A stretch of 46,270 bases of DNA from Pseudomonadota bacterium (GCA_017859655.1 JAFMMO010000004.1:1-46270), one strand, 5' to 3'; positions 37,098-46,270 are shown, counted from the stretch's first letter. A program made the numbers and translations. Notes: generated by a model not told the origin, from the sequence alone.

Positions 37098-40000
37098 ATG
37101 TCCCTCGCTCGCCCCGTCCTGCCCTTCCTCCTGCTCTCTCTCGCTCTGCTCTCCTTCACTCTGCTCCCTCTGCTCGGTGCGCTCCCTGCGAGCGAGGCCG
37201 CAGAGGAGTGGATCGACCTCCTCGGGGACCGGACCCTCGCATCCTGGGAAGGGGACCCCGCTCACTGGCGCTTCGAGGATGGCGTCCTCATCGGCGAGGG
37301 GATCGACGGCGGTCCGCTCCCGGCGACGATCTTCCTCTTCCACTCCCTGATCGCCGCCGACTTCATTCTCGAGGCGGAGCTCCGACTGACCGGCGGCAAC
37401 TCCGGCATTCAGTATCGGAGCGAGCGCGCGCCGAACGGCTCGGCCCGCGGCTACCAGGCGGACCTCGATGCGGAGAATCGCTACAGCGGGATCCTCTACG
37501 AGGCCGGAGGGCGGGCGATCCTCGGGAGGCGGGGGGGCGTCACCCATGCGGACGACTCGGGAGGCGTGCTCGTGGAGACCTTCGACGATGCCGAGGCCGC
37601 GGCTCGGGCCCACACCCCCGGCGAGTGGACCGAGTACCGGGTCATCGCGATCGCGGACTTCGTCCGCCATGAGATCGGGGGGATCCCCACCTGCGAGGTG
37701 ATCGACCGCGCCCCCGAGGCGCGACGGAAGGGGCGCTTCGCCATCCAGCTCCATCAGGGGGGCCCGATGCGGATCGAGGTCCGGAGTCTCCGGGTCCGCC
37801 TCCTCGGAGACGCTCCCATCGCGACGACCGGAAGAGCGGATGCCTCGCCGCCGGCTCCGCTGACGACCTCACTCCCCGCGCTGCCCGCGCACGGGATCAC
37901 CGGTACCGCGCCCGCCCAGTGGATCTGGCGATCGGGGGAGCCGGGAGAGAACGAGACCTGCCTCCTGGGGGGGCGCTTTCGCGCGCCGAAGGAGATCCGC
38001 CGCGTGCGGGGGCTCGCCACCGGCGACAACCGCTTCGTGCTCACCCTCACCTGCGGGGACGAGCCGGGGACCCGGGTCGAGCGGCGATGGCAGGGGCACG
38101 ACTGGCAGGCCCCGGTCGCGCTCGAGACCGGACCGCTCCCGGCGAGGGAGCTCGAGCTGCGTGCGCAGGTCACCAACGACGCCGGGCCGGCCGGCTTCGC
38201 GCTGCGTCTCGAGCTCGAGTACGACGACGGGACGAAGGGGAGGATCGTCACCGATGGGCGGTGGAGCGCGGCGGAGACCGATGGCTGGGGGCCGATCCGC
38301 TCCTTCGGCGCCCTCGGGGTCGCTCCGTGGGGAGCGGTGCTGCAGGAGCGGGTCGCCGCCCCCTGCGATGACTGGACCCTGCCCCCGGGATTCACCGCCG
38401 AGCTGCTCCACTCCGCCGCGCCCGGCGAAGGCTCCTGGGCGGCGCTCACCGTCGAGGGCCCGAACCGGGTGATCGTCTCCCCCCAGGTCGGACCACTCCT
38501 GCGAGTCATCCTCCCCGACGCCGCGGGGGGAGAGGTGCGGACCGAACCGGTCGCCGACGCCGAGATCGGAGATGCTCAGGGGCTCTGCTTCGCCCACGAC
38601 TCCCTCTATGTCCACGTGACCCGCCGCCCCGAGCAGGGCGGCGGCCTCTGGCGCCTGCAGGACCGCGATGGGGATGGCTTCTTCGAGGAGAAGCGGCAGC
38701 TCGGCTCCTTCGGCGTCCGCAACGAGCACGGCGTCCACGCGATCGCCCTCGGTCCCGATGGGTGGCTCTACCTCGCCATCGGCAACCATGTGGTGATGCC
38801 GGACACGCTCTTCACCGCCTCCCCGTACCGCGACTACGAGGAGGACTTCCTCCTCCCTCGCCTCGAGGATCCGAACGGGCACGCCACCGGAATCCGCGCC
38901 CCCGCCGGGCTCATCGTGCGCGTCAACGCCGACGGCTCCCGGTGGGAGCGGGTGATGGGCGGCATCCGGAACGCCTACGACCTCGCGTTTCACCTCGAGG
39001 GAGAGCTCTTCACCTACGACGCGGACATGGAGTGGGACCTCGGCGCCCCCTGGTACCGCACGCCGCGGGTGCTCCATGTCACCTCCGGCGCCGAGGTGGG
39101 GTGGCGGAGCGGGACCGGCAAGTGGCCGGACGGGCTCCTCGACGCGGTCGCCCCCGTCGTCGAGACCGACCTCTCTTCCCCGACCGGGGTCGCCTCGGGG
39201 CTCGCCGGAAGCTACCCGGGACGCTGGGGGAGCGCCCTCTACATCGGGGACTGGGCCTACGGCCGGATCCTCGCCGTTCATCTCGAGGAGGACGGCGCGA
39301 CCTGGCGGGGCACGACGGAGCCGTTCTGTCAGGGGACCCCGCTCAATGTCACCGACCTCGAGTTCGGACCGGACGGCGCCCTGTACCTCACCACGGGGGG
39401 ACGCCGCACCCAGAGCGGCCTCTATCGCATCCGGGTCTCTGACCCGGCGCTCGCGGCGACCGACAGACCGGGCTCGGGGCCGACCGCGAAGGGGAGCGAG
39501 GCCCGGCGCACTCGCCGCGCCCTCGAGGAGGGACACGACGGGGGCACCGCGCTCGATCGAGAGCTCCTGTGGGAGGGCCTCGGCTCGACGGACCGCGCCG
39601 TGCGCGGCGCCGCGCGGATCGCAGCCGAGGCGCGCCTCGACGGTTGGCGGGACGACTTCCGCGCGCGCCTCGACGCGGCGATCGATCTCCCCCACCGCCG
39701 CCTCGAGGTCGGCCTTGCTCTGGCGCGGGTCGGGAGTGATGCGGACCGCGCCTGGGTCGCCACCTCCCTCGCCGAGAGGATGGGGAGCTGGCACGCGGAG
39801 CCCGAACTTCATCGCCACGCCCTCGGGGTGGCCCTGCGCGTGGTGGCGCGGAGCGACACCCTCGAGAGCGGAGTGCGGGAGGCGCTGCTCGCCGCCTTCG
39901 ACCCCCACTTCCCCACCGGGGACTTCTCCCGCGATCGGCTCGCGGGGGAGCTCCTCGCCGTCCTCTCCGCCCCGGGGATCCGAGCCCGCCTCCTGACGGC

Positions 40001-40727
40001 GATGGAGGAGGGGAGCGCCCCCTCCGAGCGCATCCACTTCGCCCATTGCCTCCGGGGGACGACCGGCGGCTGGAGCGAAAGCGACCGGCTCGCCCTCGAG
40101 GCGCAACTCGCACGCTTCGACGGAGTCGAGGGGGGACACAGCCTCAAGGGCTACATCGATCGGATCTCAGGAGAGCTGCGCGAGAGCGCCGGGAGCGAGG
40201 CCCCGATCCCCGTCGCCCAGCCCGTCATCGCCCTCCCGCCCCGGGTCAGGAGCTGGACCGACGCGGAGCTCATCGCGCTCGCGAGCGGCCCCCTCTCCCC
40301 GGAGGATGCGGAGCGCGGCGCCCGTGCCTACGAGAAGGCGCTCTGCCATCACTGCCATCGTCGCTCGGGGCAGGGCGGGGGGATCGGCCCGGACCTCACC
40401 GGGAGCGCGGGGCGCTACACCGCGGCGGACCTCGTCCGCGCGATCACCGCGCCCTCCGACGCGATCTCCAGCCAGTACTCCTGGACCGAGGTGGAGACCG
40501 AGGATGACCTCGTCCTCGGGCGGATCCTCCGACGGGACGAGCACGCCCTGGTGGTGAACACGAACCCGTTCGGCTACGAGCCGACGACGATCCCGCGCCC
40601 CGCGATCCTCCGCGAGGAGGAGAGCGCGATCTCTCCGATGCCCCCGGGGCTCGTCGAGGGACTCGACGAGCAGGAGGTCGGCGCCCTCCTCCGCTGGCTC
40701 CTCACCCCCGCCGGCGCCCGCCGCTGA
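37098..40727 (+). CDS. DUF1080 + PVC-type dehydrogenase/propeller + c-type cytochrome fusion protein
   Basis: Signal peptide; EEWIDLLGDRTLASWEGDPAHWRFEDGVLIGEG (DUF1080); middle region LPPGFTAELLHSA...HGVHAIALGPDGWLYLAIGNH; C-term CHHCH heme motif KALCHHCHRRSGQGGGIGPDLTG. Confidence 0.9.
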   Translation: MSLARPVLPFLLLSLALLSFTLLPLLGALPASEAAEEWIDLLGDRTLASWEGDPAHWRFEDGVLIGEGIDGGPLPATIFLFHSLIAADFILEAELRLTGGNSGIQYRSERAPNGSARGYQADLDAENRYSGILYEAGGRAILGRRGGVTHADDSGGVLVETFDDAEAAARAHTPGEWTEYRVIAIADFVRHEIGGIPTCEVIDRAPEARRKGRFAIQLHQGGPMRIEVRSLRVRLLGDAPIATTGRADASPPAPLTTSLPALPAHGITGTAPAQWIWRSGEPGENETCLLGGRFRAPKEIRRVRGLATGDNRFVLTLTCGDEPGTRVERRWQGHDWQAPVALETGPLPARELELRAQVTNDAGPAGFALRLELEYDDGTKGRIVTDGRWSAAETDGWGPIRSFGALGVAPWGAVLQERVAAPCDDWTLPPGFTAELLHSAAPGEGSWAALTVEGPNRVIVSPQVGPLLRVILPDAAGGEVRTEPVADAEIGDAQGLCFAHDSLYVHVTRRPEQGGGLWRLQDRDGDGFFEEKRQLGSFGVRNEHGVHAIALGPDGWLYLAIGNHVVMPDTLFTASPYRDYEEDFLLPRLEDPNGHATGIRAPAGLIVRVNADGSRWERVMGGIRNAYDLAFHLEGELFTYDADMEWDLGAPWYRTPRVLHVTSGAEVGWRSGTGKWPDGLLDAVAPVVETDLSSPTGVASGLAGSYPGRWGSALYIGDWAYGRILAVHLEEDGATWRGTTEPFCQGTPLNVTDLEFGPDGALYLTTGGRRTQSGLYRIRVSDPALAATDRPGSGPTAKGSEARRTRRALEEGHDGGTALDRELLWEGLGSTDRAVRGAARIAAEARLDGWRDDFRARLDAAIDLPHRRLEVGLALARVGSDADRAWVATSLAERMGSWHAEPELHRHALGVALRVVARSDTLESGVREALLAAFDPHFPTGDFSRDRLAGELLAVLSAPGIRARLLTAMEEGSAPSERIHFAHCLRGTTGGWSESDRLALEAQLARFDGVEGGHSLKGYIDRISGELRESAGSEAPIPVAQPVIALPPRVRSWTDAELIALASGPLSPEDAERGARAYEKALCHHCHRRSGQGGGIGPDLTGSAGRYTAADLVRAITAPSDAISSQYSWTEVETEDDLVLGRILRRDEHALVVNTNPFGYEPTTIPRPAILREEESAISPMPPGLVEGLDEQEVGALLRWLLTPAGARR

Positions 40728-40750
40728 CCCTCATCCGGAAGGACCCCCCG

Positions 40751-41716
40751 GTGAAGCTCCGCCACTTCGGACTCCTGCCGCTCCTGCTCGTGACCTCCGC
40801 CTGCCACCTCGTCGGTCCCTCCGCGCGTGAGGCCGCCGTGGCGCCGGCGGGCTCGTCCCCCTTCGAGCTCGTGGTCCTCGGGGTCGCCCAGGATGGAGGG
40901 CTCCCCCATGTCGGCTGCCAGAAGCCCTGCTGCATCGAGGCCCGGCGCGCCGGACGCACCCTCGGCCCCGCCTGCCTCGCCATCCTCGACCGAGAGAGCG
41001 GGCGCAGCGTCTTGCTGGAGGCGACCCCCGCGATCGAGAGCCAGCTCGCGCTCTTCCGAGCCGCCACCGGCACCGAGGAGGCGCCGCGCCATCCGGTCGA
41101 CGCGGTGCTCATCACCCACGCCCACATCGGTCACTACACCGGCCTCATCCACTTCGGACGGGAGGTTGCCTCGACTCGCGCGATCCCGGTGCACGTGACC
41201 GCGCGGATGGCCGAGTTCCTCCGCACGAACGGGCCCTGGTCCCAGCTCGTCGCCCTCGACCAGATCCGGCCGACCGTCCTCCGACCCGGCGCGACCTTCT
41301 CTCCCATCGATGGCATCACCGTCACCGCGATCGAGGTCCCCCACCGCGACGAGTTCTCCGACACGGTGGCGTTCCGGGTGAGCGGGCCGGAGCGGACGAT
41401 CCTCTTCTGTCCCGACATCGACCGGTACGAGGGGGACATCCTCGAGCGCCTCCTCGATGGGGTCGATGTCGCCTACCTCGATGCGACCTTCTACGACGGG
41501 CGCAAGCTGCCGGGGAGGAACCTCGACGAGATCCCGCATCCGCCGATGGTGGTCTCGATGGACCTCCTCCAGGAGCGGGTCCGCGAGCGCCCGGGGAGCG
41601 TGCGGTTCATCCACCTGAACCACACGAACCCGGCCCTGCACGACGAGGAGATCCGCGCCTCCATCGAGGCTCGGGGCTTCCGCGTGGCGGAGCAGGGGGA
41701 GCGCATCGGTCTCTGA
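40751..41716 (+). CDS. PqqB-like metallo-beta-lactamase-fold protein, putative lipoprotein
   Basis: LLPLLLVTSAC lipobox-like start; VVLGVAQDGGLPHVGCQKPCCIEARR; LITHAHIGHYTGLIHFGRE. Confidence 0.8.
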   Translation: MKLRHFGLLPLLLVTSACHLVGPSAREAAVAPAGSSPFELVVLGVAQDGGLPHVGCQKPCCIEARRAGRTLGPACLAILDRESGRSVLLEATPAIESQLALFRAATGTEEAPRHPVDAVLITHAHIGHYTGLIHFGREVASTRAIPVHVTARMAEFLRTNGPWSQLVALDQIRPTVLRPGATFSPIDGITVTAIEVPHRDEFSDTVAFRVSGPERTILFCPDIDRYEGDILERLLDGVDVAYLDATFYDGRKLPGRNLDEIPHPPMVVSMDLLQERVRERPGSVRFIHLNHTNPALHDEEIRASIEARGFRVAEQGERIGL

Positions 41717-41724
41717 GGAGGGTC

Positions 41725-42921
41725 CTACCCCTCGTCGGCGAGGAACGCGGAGAGGCGCTCCGCCGCGAGGGCGGCATCCGCGATCGCACCCGCCGCCGAG
41801 GCGAGGCGGGCGACCTCGATGAGATGGGCCCGATCCCGCCGACGCTCCCGGCCGTTGACCAGGCGGCGGTTCGGCTGATGGCCGTTCAGCCAGGCGGTGA
41901 AGGCGAGTCCCACCTTGTAGTCCTCGGTCGGCGCCCGGAAGACATGGCGTCCGTACTCCTCGCAGCGACCGGCGATCGCGCGGTAGCTCCCGAGGTCTCC
42001 CGCCGCGAGGTGACGGAGCGCGTGCCCCATCGGCACGCCGGTCCCGTCGAAGACGCCGAGCAGGGCGTGACTGAAGTCCCCGTCCGGAACCGAGCGATCC
42101 CCGAGCGGGAGGTGGCCGCCCGGGGCGGCGCCGTCCCCCTCGATGAGGGAGGAGAAGTGGAAGTCGTCCCCGGTGAGGACGAACTGTCCGCGCGCGCGGC
42201 AGCGCTGTCGGAGGGTGAGCTCCAGCTCGGCATCGAGGAGGGAGATCTTGATCCCGCGCACCTTCGCCGGGTCGACCTCGAGGATCTCCTCGAGACTCTC
42301 CCCCGGGAAGTACCCCTCCAGCGCGGCGAGGAACATCGGTCCGAGCCAGTGGAGGAGGATCGGACCGCGCGCCGCCGCGATGATCTCGCGGTACACCTCG
42401 ACGTAGACCTCCGCCGCGGCCCCCGTCCGGGAGAGCCACGGCATCGGCAGCAGGACCGGGACCCCACCGGCGTCCTCGATGACCGCGACCTGCTCCGTCA
42501 CGGCCTCGATCAGGTCCGCGGAGCGGTCGATGGCGGGGCGCTGGTCGCTCGAGGCTCCCGCCACGAAGCCGTTCTTCAGTCCGAGCGCGCCGCACTCCCG
42601 AATGAGCCGCTCGGCGGTGGGCCAACCGAGCTCGAAGCGCTGGGCGGTGTCCATCGCCTCGGCGATCCCCATCCCCTGATCGTCGAGGTGCCGACGGAAG
42701 GCGAGGGTGCGCTCCCAGTCGACATGGGCCGCGATCTCCTCCGGATCCCCCGGATGCTCGGGCGAGTGCCCGCGCGCTCCGTACTCCTCGTCGAGGATCA
42801 CGTGGACCGCCGCATAGGCGAGGCGCGCGGGCTCCGCGGAGGGAGGGGGGGGCAGGGTGGCGAAGGGGGCGTCGTCGAGGAGGACGGGCGCCTCCCCGGG
42901 GACCGCGAGCTCGATCTTCAT
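41725..42921 (-). CDS. DUF993 family (dihydrodipicolinate synthase-like TIM barrel) protein
   Basis: MKIELAVPGEAPVLL...VDWERTLAFRRHLDDQGMGIAEAMDTAQRFELGWPTAERLIREC...KVRGIKISLLDAELE. Confidence 0.75.
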   Translation of the reverse strand: MKIELAVPGEAPVLLDDAPFATLPPPPSAEPARLAYAAVHVILDEEYGARGHSPEHPGDPEEIAAHVDWERTLAFRRHLDDQGMGIAEAMDTAQRFELGWPTAERLIRECGALGLKNGFVAGASSDQRPAIDRSADLIEAVTEQVAVIEDAGGVPVLLPMPWLSRTGAAAEVYVEVYREIIAAARGPILLHWLGPMFLAALEGYFPGESLEEILEVDPAKVRGIKISLLDAELELTLRQRCRARGQFVLTGDDFHFSSLIEGDGAAPGGHLPLGDRSVPDGDFSHALLGVFDGTGVPMGHALRHLAAGDLGSYRAIAGRCEEYGRHVFRAPTEDYKVGLAFTAWLNGHQPNRRLVNGRERRRDRAHLIEVARLASAAGAIADAALAAERLSAFLADEG

Positions 42922-44354
42922 CCGGTGATCCCTCTCCACCAGCTCGGCAGCGCCGTGGCCGCCTTCCAGAGGAGGAAGCCGGAGAGGATCGCGGTCGCGA
43001 GACCGATCGCGCCGTTCCAGATCAGAGCGCGCCCCCCCCGCGGGCGGTCATCCCCGAGGTACTCCCGCGAGTTCTGGAGCTTGAGGAACGCCACATAGAC
43101 CGCGGGGAGCAGGAAGCCGGTGAGGATCGTGGTCGGGACCGCGACCCAGATCTTCATGTCACCCCAGAAGAACGCGCCGAGCACCCCCGGCGTGGGAAGG
43201 AGGCAGGCGAGCCGGAAGCGGCGTGAGCCGACCTCCCAGCCGAAGAGCTCGCAGGCCGCGAAGCCGCAGCAGATCATGTGGAGGGTGATCGAGCTCGTCA
43301 CCATCCCGAGCAGCCCGAGGTCGAAGATGATCCGCCCCCCGGCGGAGCCGAAGGTCTCCCCGAGGATCCGCGAGGCATCGATCGGCGCGAAGCCCCGCCC
43401 CGGGAAGGGGATGCCATCCGGGCCGAAGGTGTTCGCGGCGGCGGTGACGATCAGGGTCGTCGTCAGCAGGTACGGGAGGAACATCCCCGCGAAGAGGTCG
43501 AAGCGGGCGAGTCGACGGTGCTCTCGTCCCCACCCCCGCGCGAGGAGGGAGTAGGGATAGAGGAAGATCATGTTCGCGCCGACCGCCGCCGCGAGACCCG
43601 CGACGACGACGCCGAGCGCCTCGACCGACTTCGTCGGGTCCGCCGGGGGCACGAAGTCGGGGGGCACCCGCGGGATGTAGCCCGCGAGGAGCGCGCCCGG
43701 GTCGGCGATCCCCGCGCGGGCCACGACGATGGCGAAGCAGAGCACGATCGCCCAGACCATGAACTGCATGCTCCGCTCGAAGGCTCGGCCCGCCCGTCCG
43801 CCCCCCCCATAGCTGGTGGCCCAGGCCACCGCCCAGAGGAGGACGAGGATGCCGCCGAGACCATGGGAGACGGGGACCCCGGAGACCGCCCCGATGTCCC
43901 GGATCGCGGCCGAGGCGAGGGCGTACTGCGCGAAGTGCCAGATCACGCTGGAGAGGACCGCCCCGAGCACGAAGGCGAGGGCATAGAAGCCTCCGGCGTG
44001 GGTCCGGACCGCCTCCAGAGGGCGCATCCCGGTGGAGAGGGTCTGATGGCCGACCGCCGAGAGGACCGCGACCCCGAGGAGCATCGAGAGGGGGGCCACC
44101 CAGAGGAGATCGTAGCCGAAGGCCCCACCGGCGATGAGGGAGGAGGCGGCGGTCCCTCCCCCCAGGGTGAGGGCGCTCTGCAGATAGCCCGGCCCTCCCC
44201 GACGCAGGAACGCGGCCCAGCGGCGCGGCGCCGGCGCCCCCTCGAGCTCGGCGAGCCACGCCCGCTCCGCCGCGAGGGCCGCGGGATCGGGGGGCGAGAC
44301 CATCGGCAGCCGCACGCTGGAGCTCGCGCCCTCCCGGCGCTCCTCATCGCTCAT
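42918..44354 (-). CDS. Divergent Nramp-related membrane transporter
   Basis: Start MSDEERREGASSS (44354); GPGYLQSALTLGGGTAASSLIAGGAFGYDLLWVAPLSMLLGV aligns to the Nramp TM1 region; polytopic. Confidence 0.8.
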   Translation of the reverse strand: MSDEERREGASSSVRLPMVSPPDPAALAAERAWLAELEGAPAPRRWAAFLRRGGPGYLQSALTLGGGTAASSLIAGGAFGYDLLWVAPLSMLLGVAVLSAVGHQTLSTGMRPLEAVRTHAGGFYALAFVLGAVLSSVIWHFAQYALASAAIRDIGAVSGVPVSHGLGGILVLLWAVAWATSYGGGGRAGRAFERSMQFMVWAIVLCFAIVVARAGIADPGALLAGYIPRVPPDFVPPADPTKSVEALGVVVAGLAAAVGANMIFLYPYSLLARGWGREHRRLARFDLFAGMFLPYLLTTTLIVTAAANTFGPDGIPFPGRGFAPIDASRILGETFGSAGGRIIFDLGLLGMVTSSITLHMICCGFAACELFGWEVGSRRFRLACLLPTPGVLGAFFWGDMKIWVAVPTTILTGFLLPAVYVAFLKLQNSREYLGDDRPRGGRALIWNGAIGLATAILSGFLLWKAATALPSWWRGITG

Positions 44355-45787
44355 CGCCCCACCTCCTTCTTCAGCTCCTTGAGGCGCGTCGCCTCCGGCT
44401 TCTCCTTGTAGTGCGGATCCAGCGGATAGCACCCGCTCGGGAGCCCCTTCCGCGGCGCGGTGGTGCAGTCGCTGAAGGTGCGGCAGACCGCCCGCTTCGG
44501 CATCGCCCTCCGGGCGATGACATCGCGAGGGAGGTCGGGGTAGGAGAGGATCATCCGCCCGAGTCCGACGCCGTCCACATGCCCCGCCGCCACCTCGTGG
44601 CGGGCGATGGCGGGGAGCCACTCCTGCAGGTAGGTCCAGCCGCTCCCCACGAGCCCGATCGAGGGTTGGGCCTCCCGCACCCGTCGCACCGCCCGCAGAT
44701 GCGCGGCGACTCCCGCGAGGGGGTCCTCGGGGGGGGGATATCCATCGCTCGGGGGGAAGCTCGCCGGTCTCTGGATGTGCGGGCACCAGTAGGGGGAGCC
44801 GATCGTCAGGTTGAACCAGCGGACCCCGTCCCCGACCAGTTGCTCGATCAGGGCGAGGGGCTCGCTCCAGTCGGGCTGGTCCGGCTGCCGGGGATCGAGC
44901 CCGAAGCCGTGCTCGTAGGGCGCCCCCGCGCTCCAGTCCGGCTCCCCCGCGCCGTCCTTCCCCTTGCGATGGGGAACGACATCCGTGACCGAGAGACGGA
45001 CCGCGACATCCAGCCCGGGCGCCGTCCGTCCGATCTCCTCGATGATCCGGCGCATCAGGCGGGAGCGTCCCCCGAGATCCCCCCCGTAGCTCCCCGCGCG
45101 ACTCCGCGCGGCGAGCAGCTCGTGCAGGAGGTAGCCATGACAAGCCTTCACATCCACGAAGTCGAAGCCGACCTCTCGCGCGCACCCGGCGACCTCGACA
45201 TACCGCTCGGCGATCCCTTCCAGCTCCGCGTCGGAGAGGAGGACGGCGTCATCCTCGACCCCCACGCGCGGGTCGAGGACCGGATGCCGGAAGGCGATCC
45301 GCGGCGCCGGACCGGCGAGGGGCCGCGACCAGCGCCCGGAGTGGGTGAGCTGCAGCCCCAGGCGCCAGTCGACCGGAGCCTCCCCCCCGATCTCCCGGTG
45401 ACCGGCGAGCAGCGCGTCGCGCAGCGCGGCGAGGGTGGAGAGGGTGCTCCCCCGATCGGCGTGGCAGAGCTGGTTCGGGTTCGCCTTGCCATCCTCGCGC
45501 ACGGCGAACGCCTCGCCCCCCCAGATGAGCGCCGCCCCGCTCTCCCCGAAGCGCCGCCAACGGCGCAGGGTGTCGGGAGAGGCGCCCCCGTCCGCCGTGC
45601 CATCCCAGCCCTCCATCGGCTGCACGACGAAGCGGTTCGAGAGGCGCCAGCCCCCGCGCTCCAGCGGCGCCGCGAGCGGGTCCGGGTCGTCGGGGACCTC
45701 CTCGAGGTCGAGATCGGGAGCGAGCTCGCCGAGGCGGGCGTGGAGCGCGGCGAGATCCGGGAATCGGTTTGGCGTGCGGAACTTCAT
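44351..45787 (-). CDS. NADH:flavin oxidoreductase / old yellow enzyme family protein
   Basis: LSNRFVVQPMEGWDGTADGGASPDTLRRW...LQLTHSGRWS...FDFVDVKACHGYLLHELL...; Cys-containing C-terminus CRTFSDCTTAPRKGLPSGC. Confidence 0.9.
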   Translation of the reverse strand: MKFRTPNRFPDLAALHARLGELAPDLDLEEVPDDPDPLAAPLERGGWRLSNRFVVQPMEGWDGTADGGASPDTLRRWRRFGESGAALIWGGEAFAVREDGKANPNQLCHADRGSTLSTLAALRDALLAGHREIGGEAPVDWRLGLQLTHSGRWSRPLAGPAPRIAFRHPVLDPRVGVEDDAVLLSDAELEGIAERYVEVAGCAREVGFDFVDVKACHGYLLHELLAARSRAGSYGGDLGGRSRLMRRIIEEIGRTAPGLDVAVRLSVTDVVPHRKGKDGAGEPDWSAGAPYEHGFGLDPRQPDQPDWSEPLALIEQLVGDGVRWFNLTIGSPYWCPHIQRPASFPPSDGYPPPEDPLAGVAAHLRAVRRVREAQPSIGLVGSGWTYLQEWLPAIARHEVAAGHVDGVGLGRMILSYPDLPRDVIARRAMPKRAVCRTFSDCTTAPRKGLPSGCYPLDPHYKEKPEATRLKELKKEVGR

Positions 45788-46270
45788 GGGTCCTCCGGAG
45801 GCTCGTAGTCGTCGGCGGGGATCCGGACTCCGGGGTGGGGCCGGACGGCGCAGGCGAAGCCGGGGGTGCTCAGGGAGCCGATCGCGACGCTCCCATCCTC
45901 GATGGCGAGCTCTCCCCCGCTCCCGAGCGGCCGGTACAGGTCGGGATGTCGCGCGAGGAGCGCCTCGACCTCGGTCGACGGGAGGTGGTCGAGGCCCCGG
46001 AAGTAGTGGTGCCCGTTCTTCTCCACATGCGCGAGCCCGAGCACCGCGGCGGTCAGGAGGTCCTGCTGCAACCCCCACGGTGCGAGATGGGTGAGGTCCT
46101 CCGCGCTCAGAAAGGCGCCGTCCCCCCGCCGCTCGGCGAGGAGGTGATTGGTGATCGAGCGGAAGACACCCTTGCAGGTCTTCATCGAGACGCCGCGATA
46201 TCCGAGGGCGAGGGCGGCCGGGAACGCCTCGGGTCCATGATCCGCCTCGTCGATGATCACCGGCGCGATG
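45784..46270 (-). CDS. Enolase-superfamily (mandelate racemase-like) protein, partial at window end
   Basis: Open to the window end: IAPVIIDEADHGPEAFPAALALGYRGVSMKTCKGVFRSITNHLLAERR. Confidence 0.6.
   Translation of the reverse strand, partial: IAPVIIDEADHGPEAFPAALALGYRGVSMKTCKGVFRSITNHLLAERRGDGAFLSAEDLTHLAPWGLQQDLLTAAVLGLAHVEKNGHHYFRGLDHLPSTEVEALLARHPDLYRPLGSGGELAIEDGSVAIGSLSTPGFACAVRPHPGVRIPADDYEPPEDP

Noticed and set aside
37869-40139. 756-aa minus-strand ORF opposite the DUF1080/cytochrome gene
   Set aside because: Antisense shadow; the plus strand has recognisable domains and a heme motif.
44351-45787. Fe-S cluster in the OYE-family protein, as in 2,4-dienoyl-CoA reductase
   Set aside because: C-terminal cysteines (CRTFSDC...C) do not match the standard CxxCxxxC...C spacing by eye; not claimed.

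Overview
High-GC window, probably from a Planctomycetota-like bacterium (inferred from DUF1080/PVC-cytochrome and dockerin-type secreted proteins). Positions 1-20326 hold one long minus-strand flagellar cluster: flgB-flgC-fliE-fliF-fliG-fliH-fliI-fliJ-motE-like-fliK-flgD-flgE-flbD-motA-motB-fliL-fliN-fliO-fliP-fliQ-fliR-flhB-flhA (flhA is cut by the window edge). It is preceded by a sigma54-type response regulator, a cytosolic histidine kinase and a second SpoA/FliN-like protein. No fliM is present at its usual place between fliL and fliN. A near-consensus -24/-12 site lies upstream of flgB. From about 23.6 kb onward the genes are mixed: a membrane-anchored helical protein, TVP38/TMEM64, CNNM/CorC-like, tRNA-Ser(UGA), LCM-type methyltransferase, LamG/purple-acid-phosphatase-like protein, adenylate cyclase, GNAT, two dockerin-like secreted proteins, a hybrid kinase, a DUF1080/PVC cytochrome fusion and a PqqB-like lipoprotein. 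The window ends with a tightly coupled four-gene minus-strand operon: enolase superfamily, old-yellow-enzyme family, divergent Nramp-like, DUF993. The strongest leads are (1) that operon, whose Nramp-like transporter lacks the canonical DPGN and MPH metal-binding motifs, (2) a structured, repeat-flanked intergenic region at 22944-23149, and (3) the missing fliM together with an extra SpoA protein. All calls come from reading the sequence and translations by eye; no database search was run.
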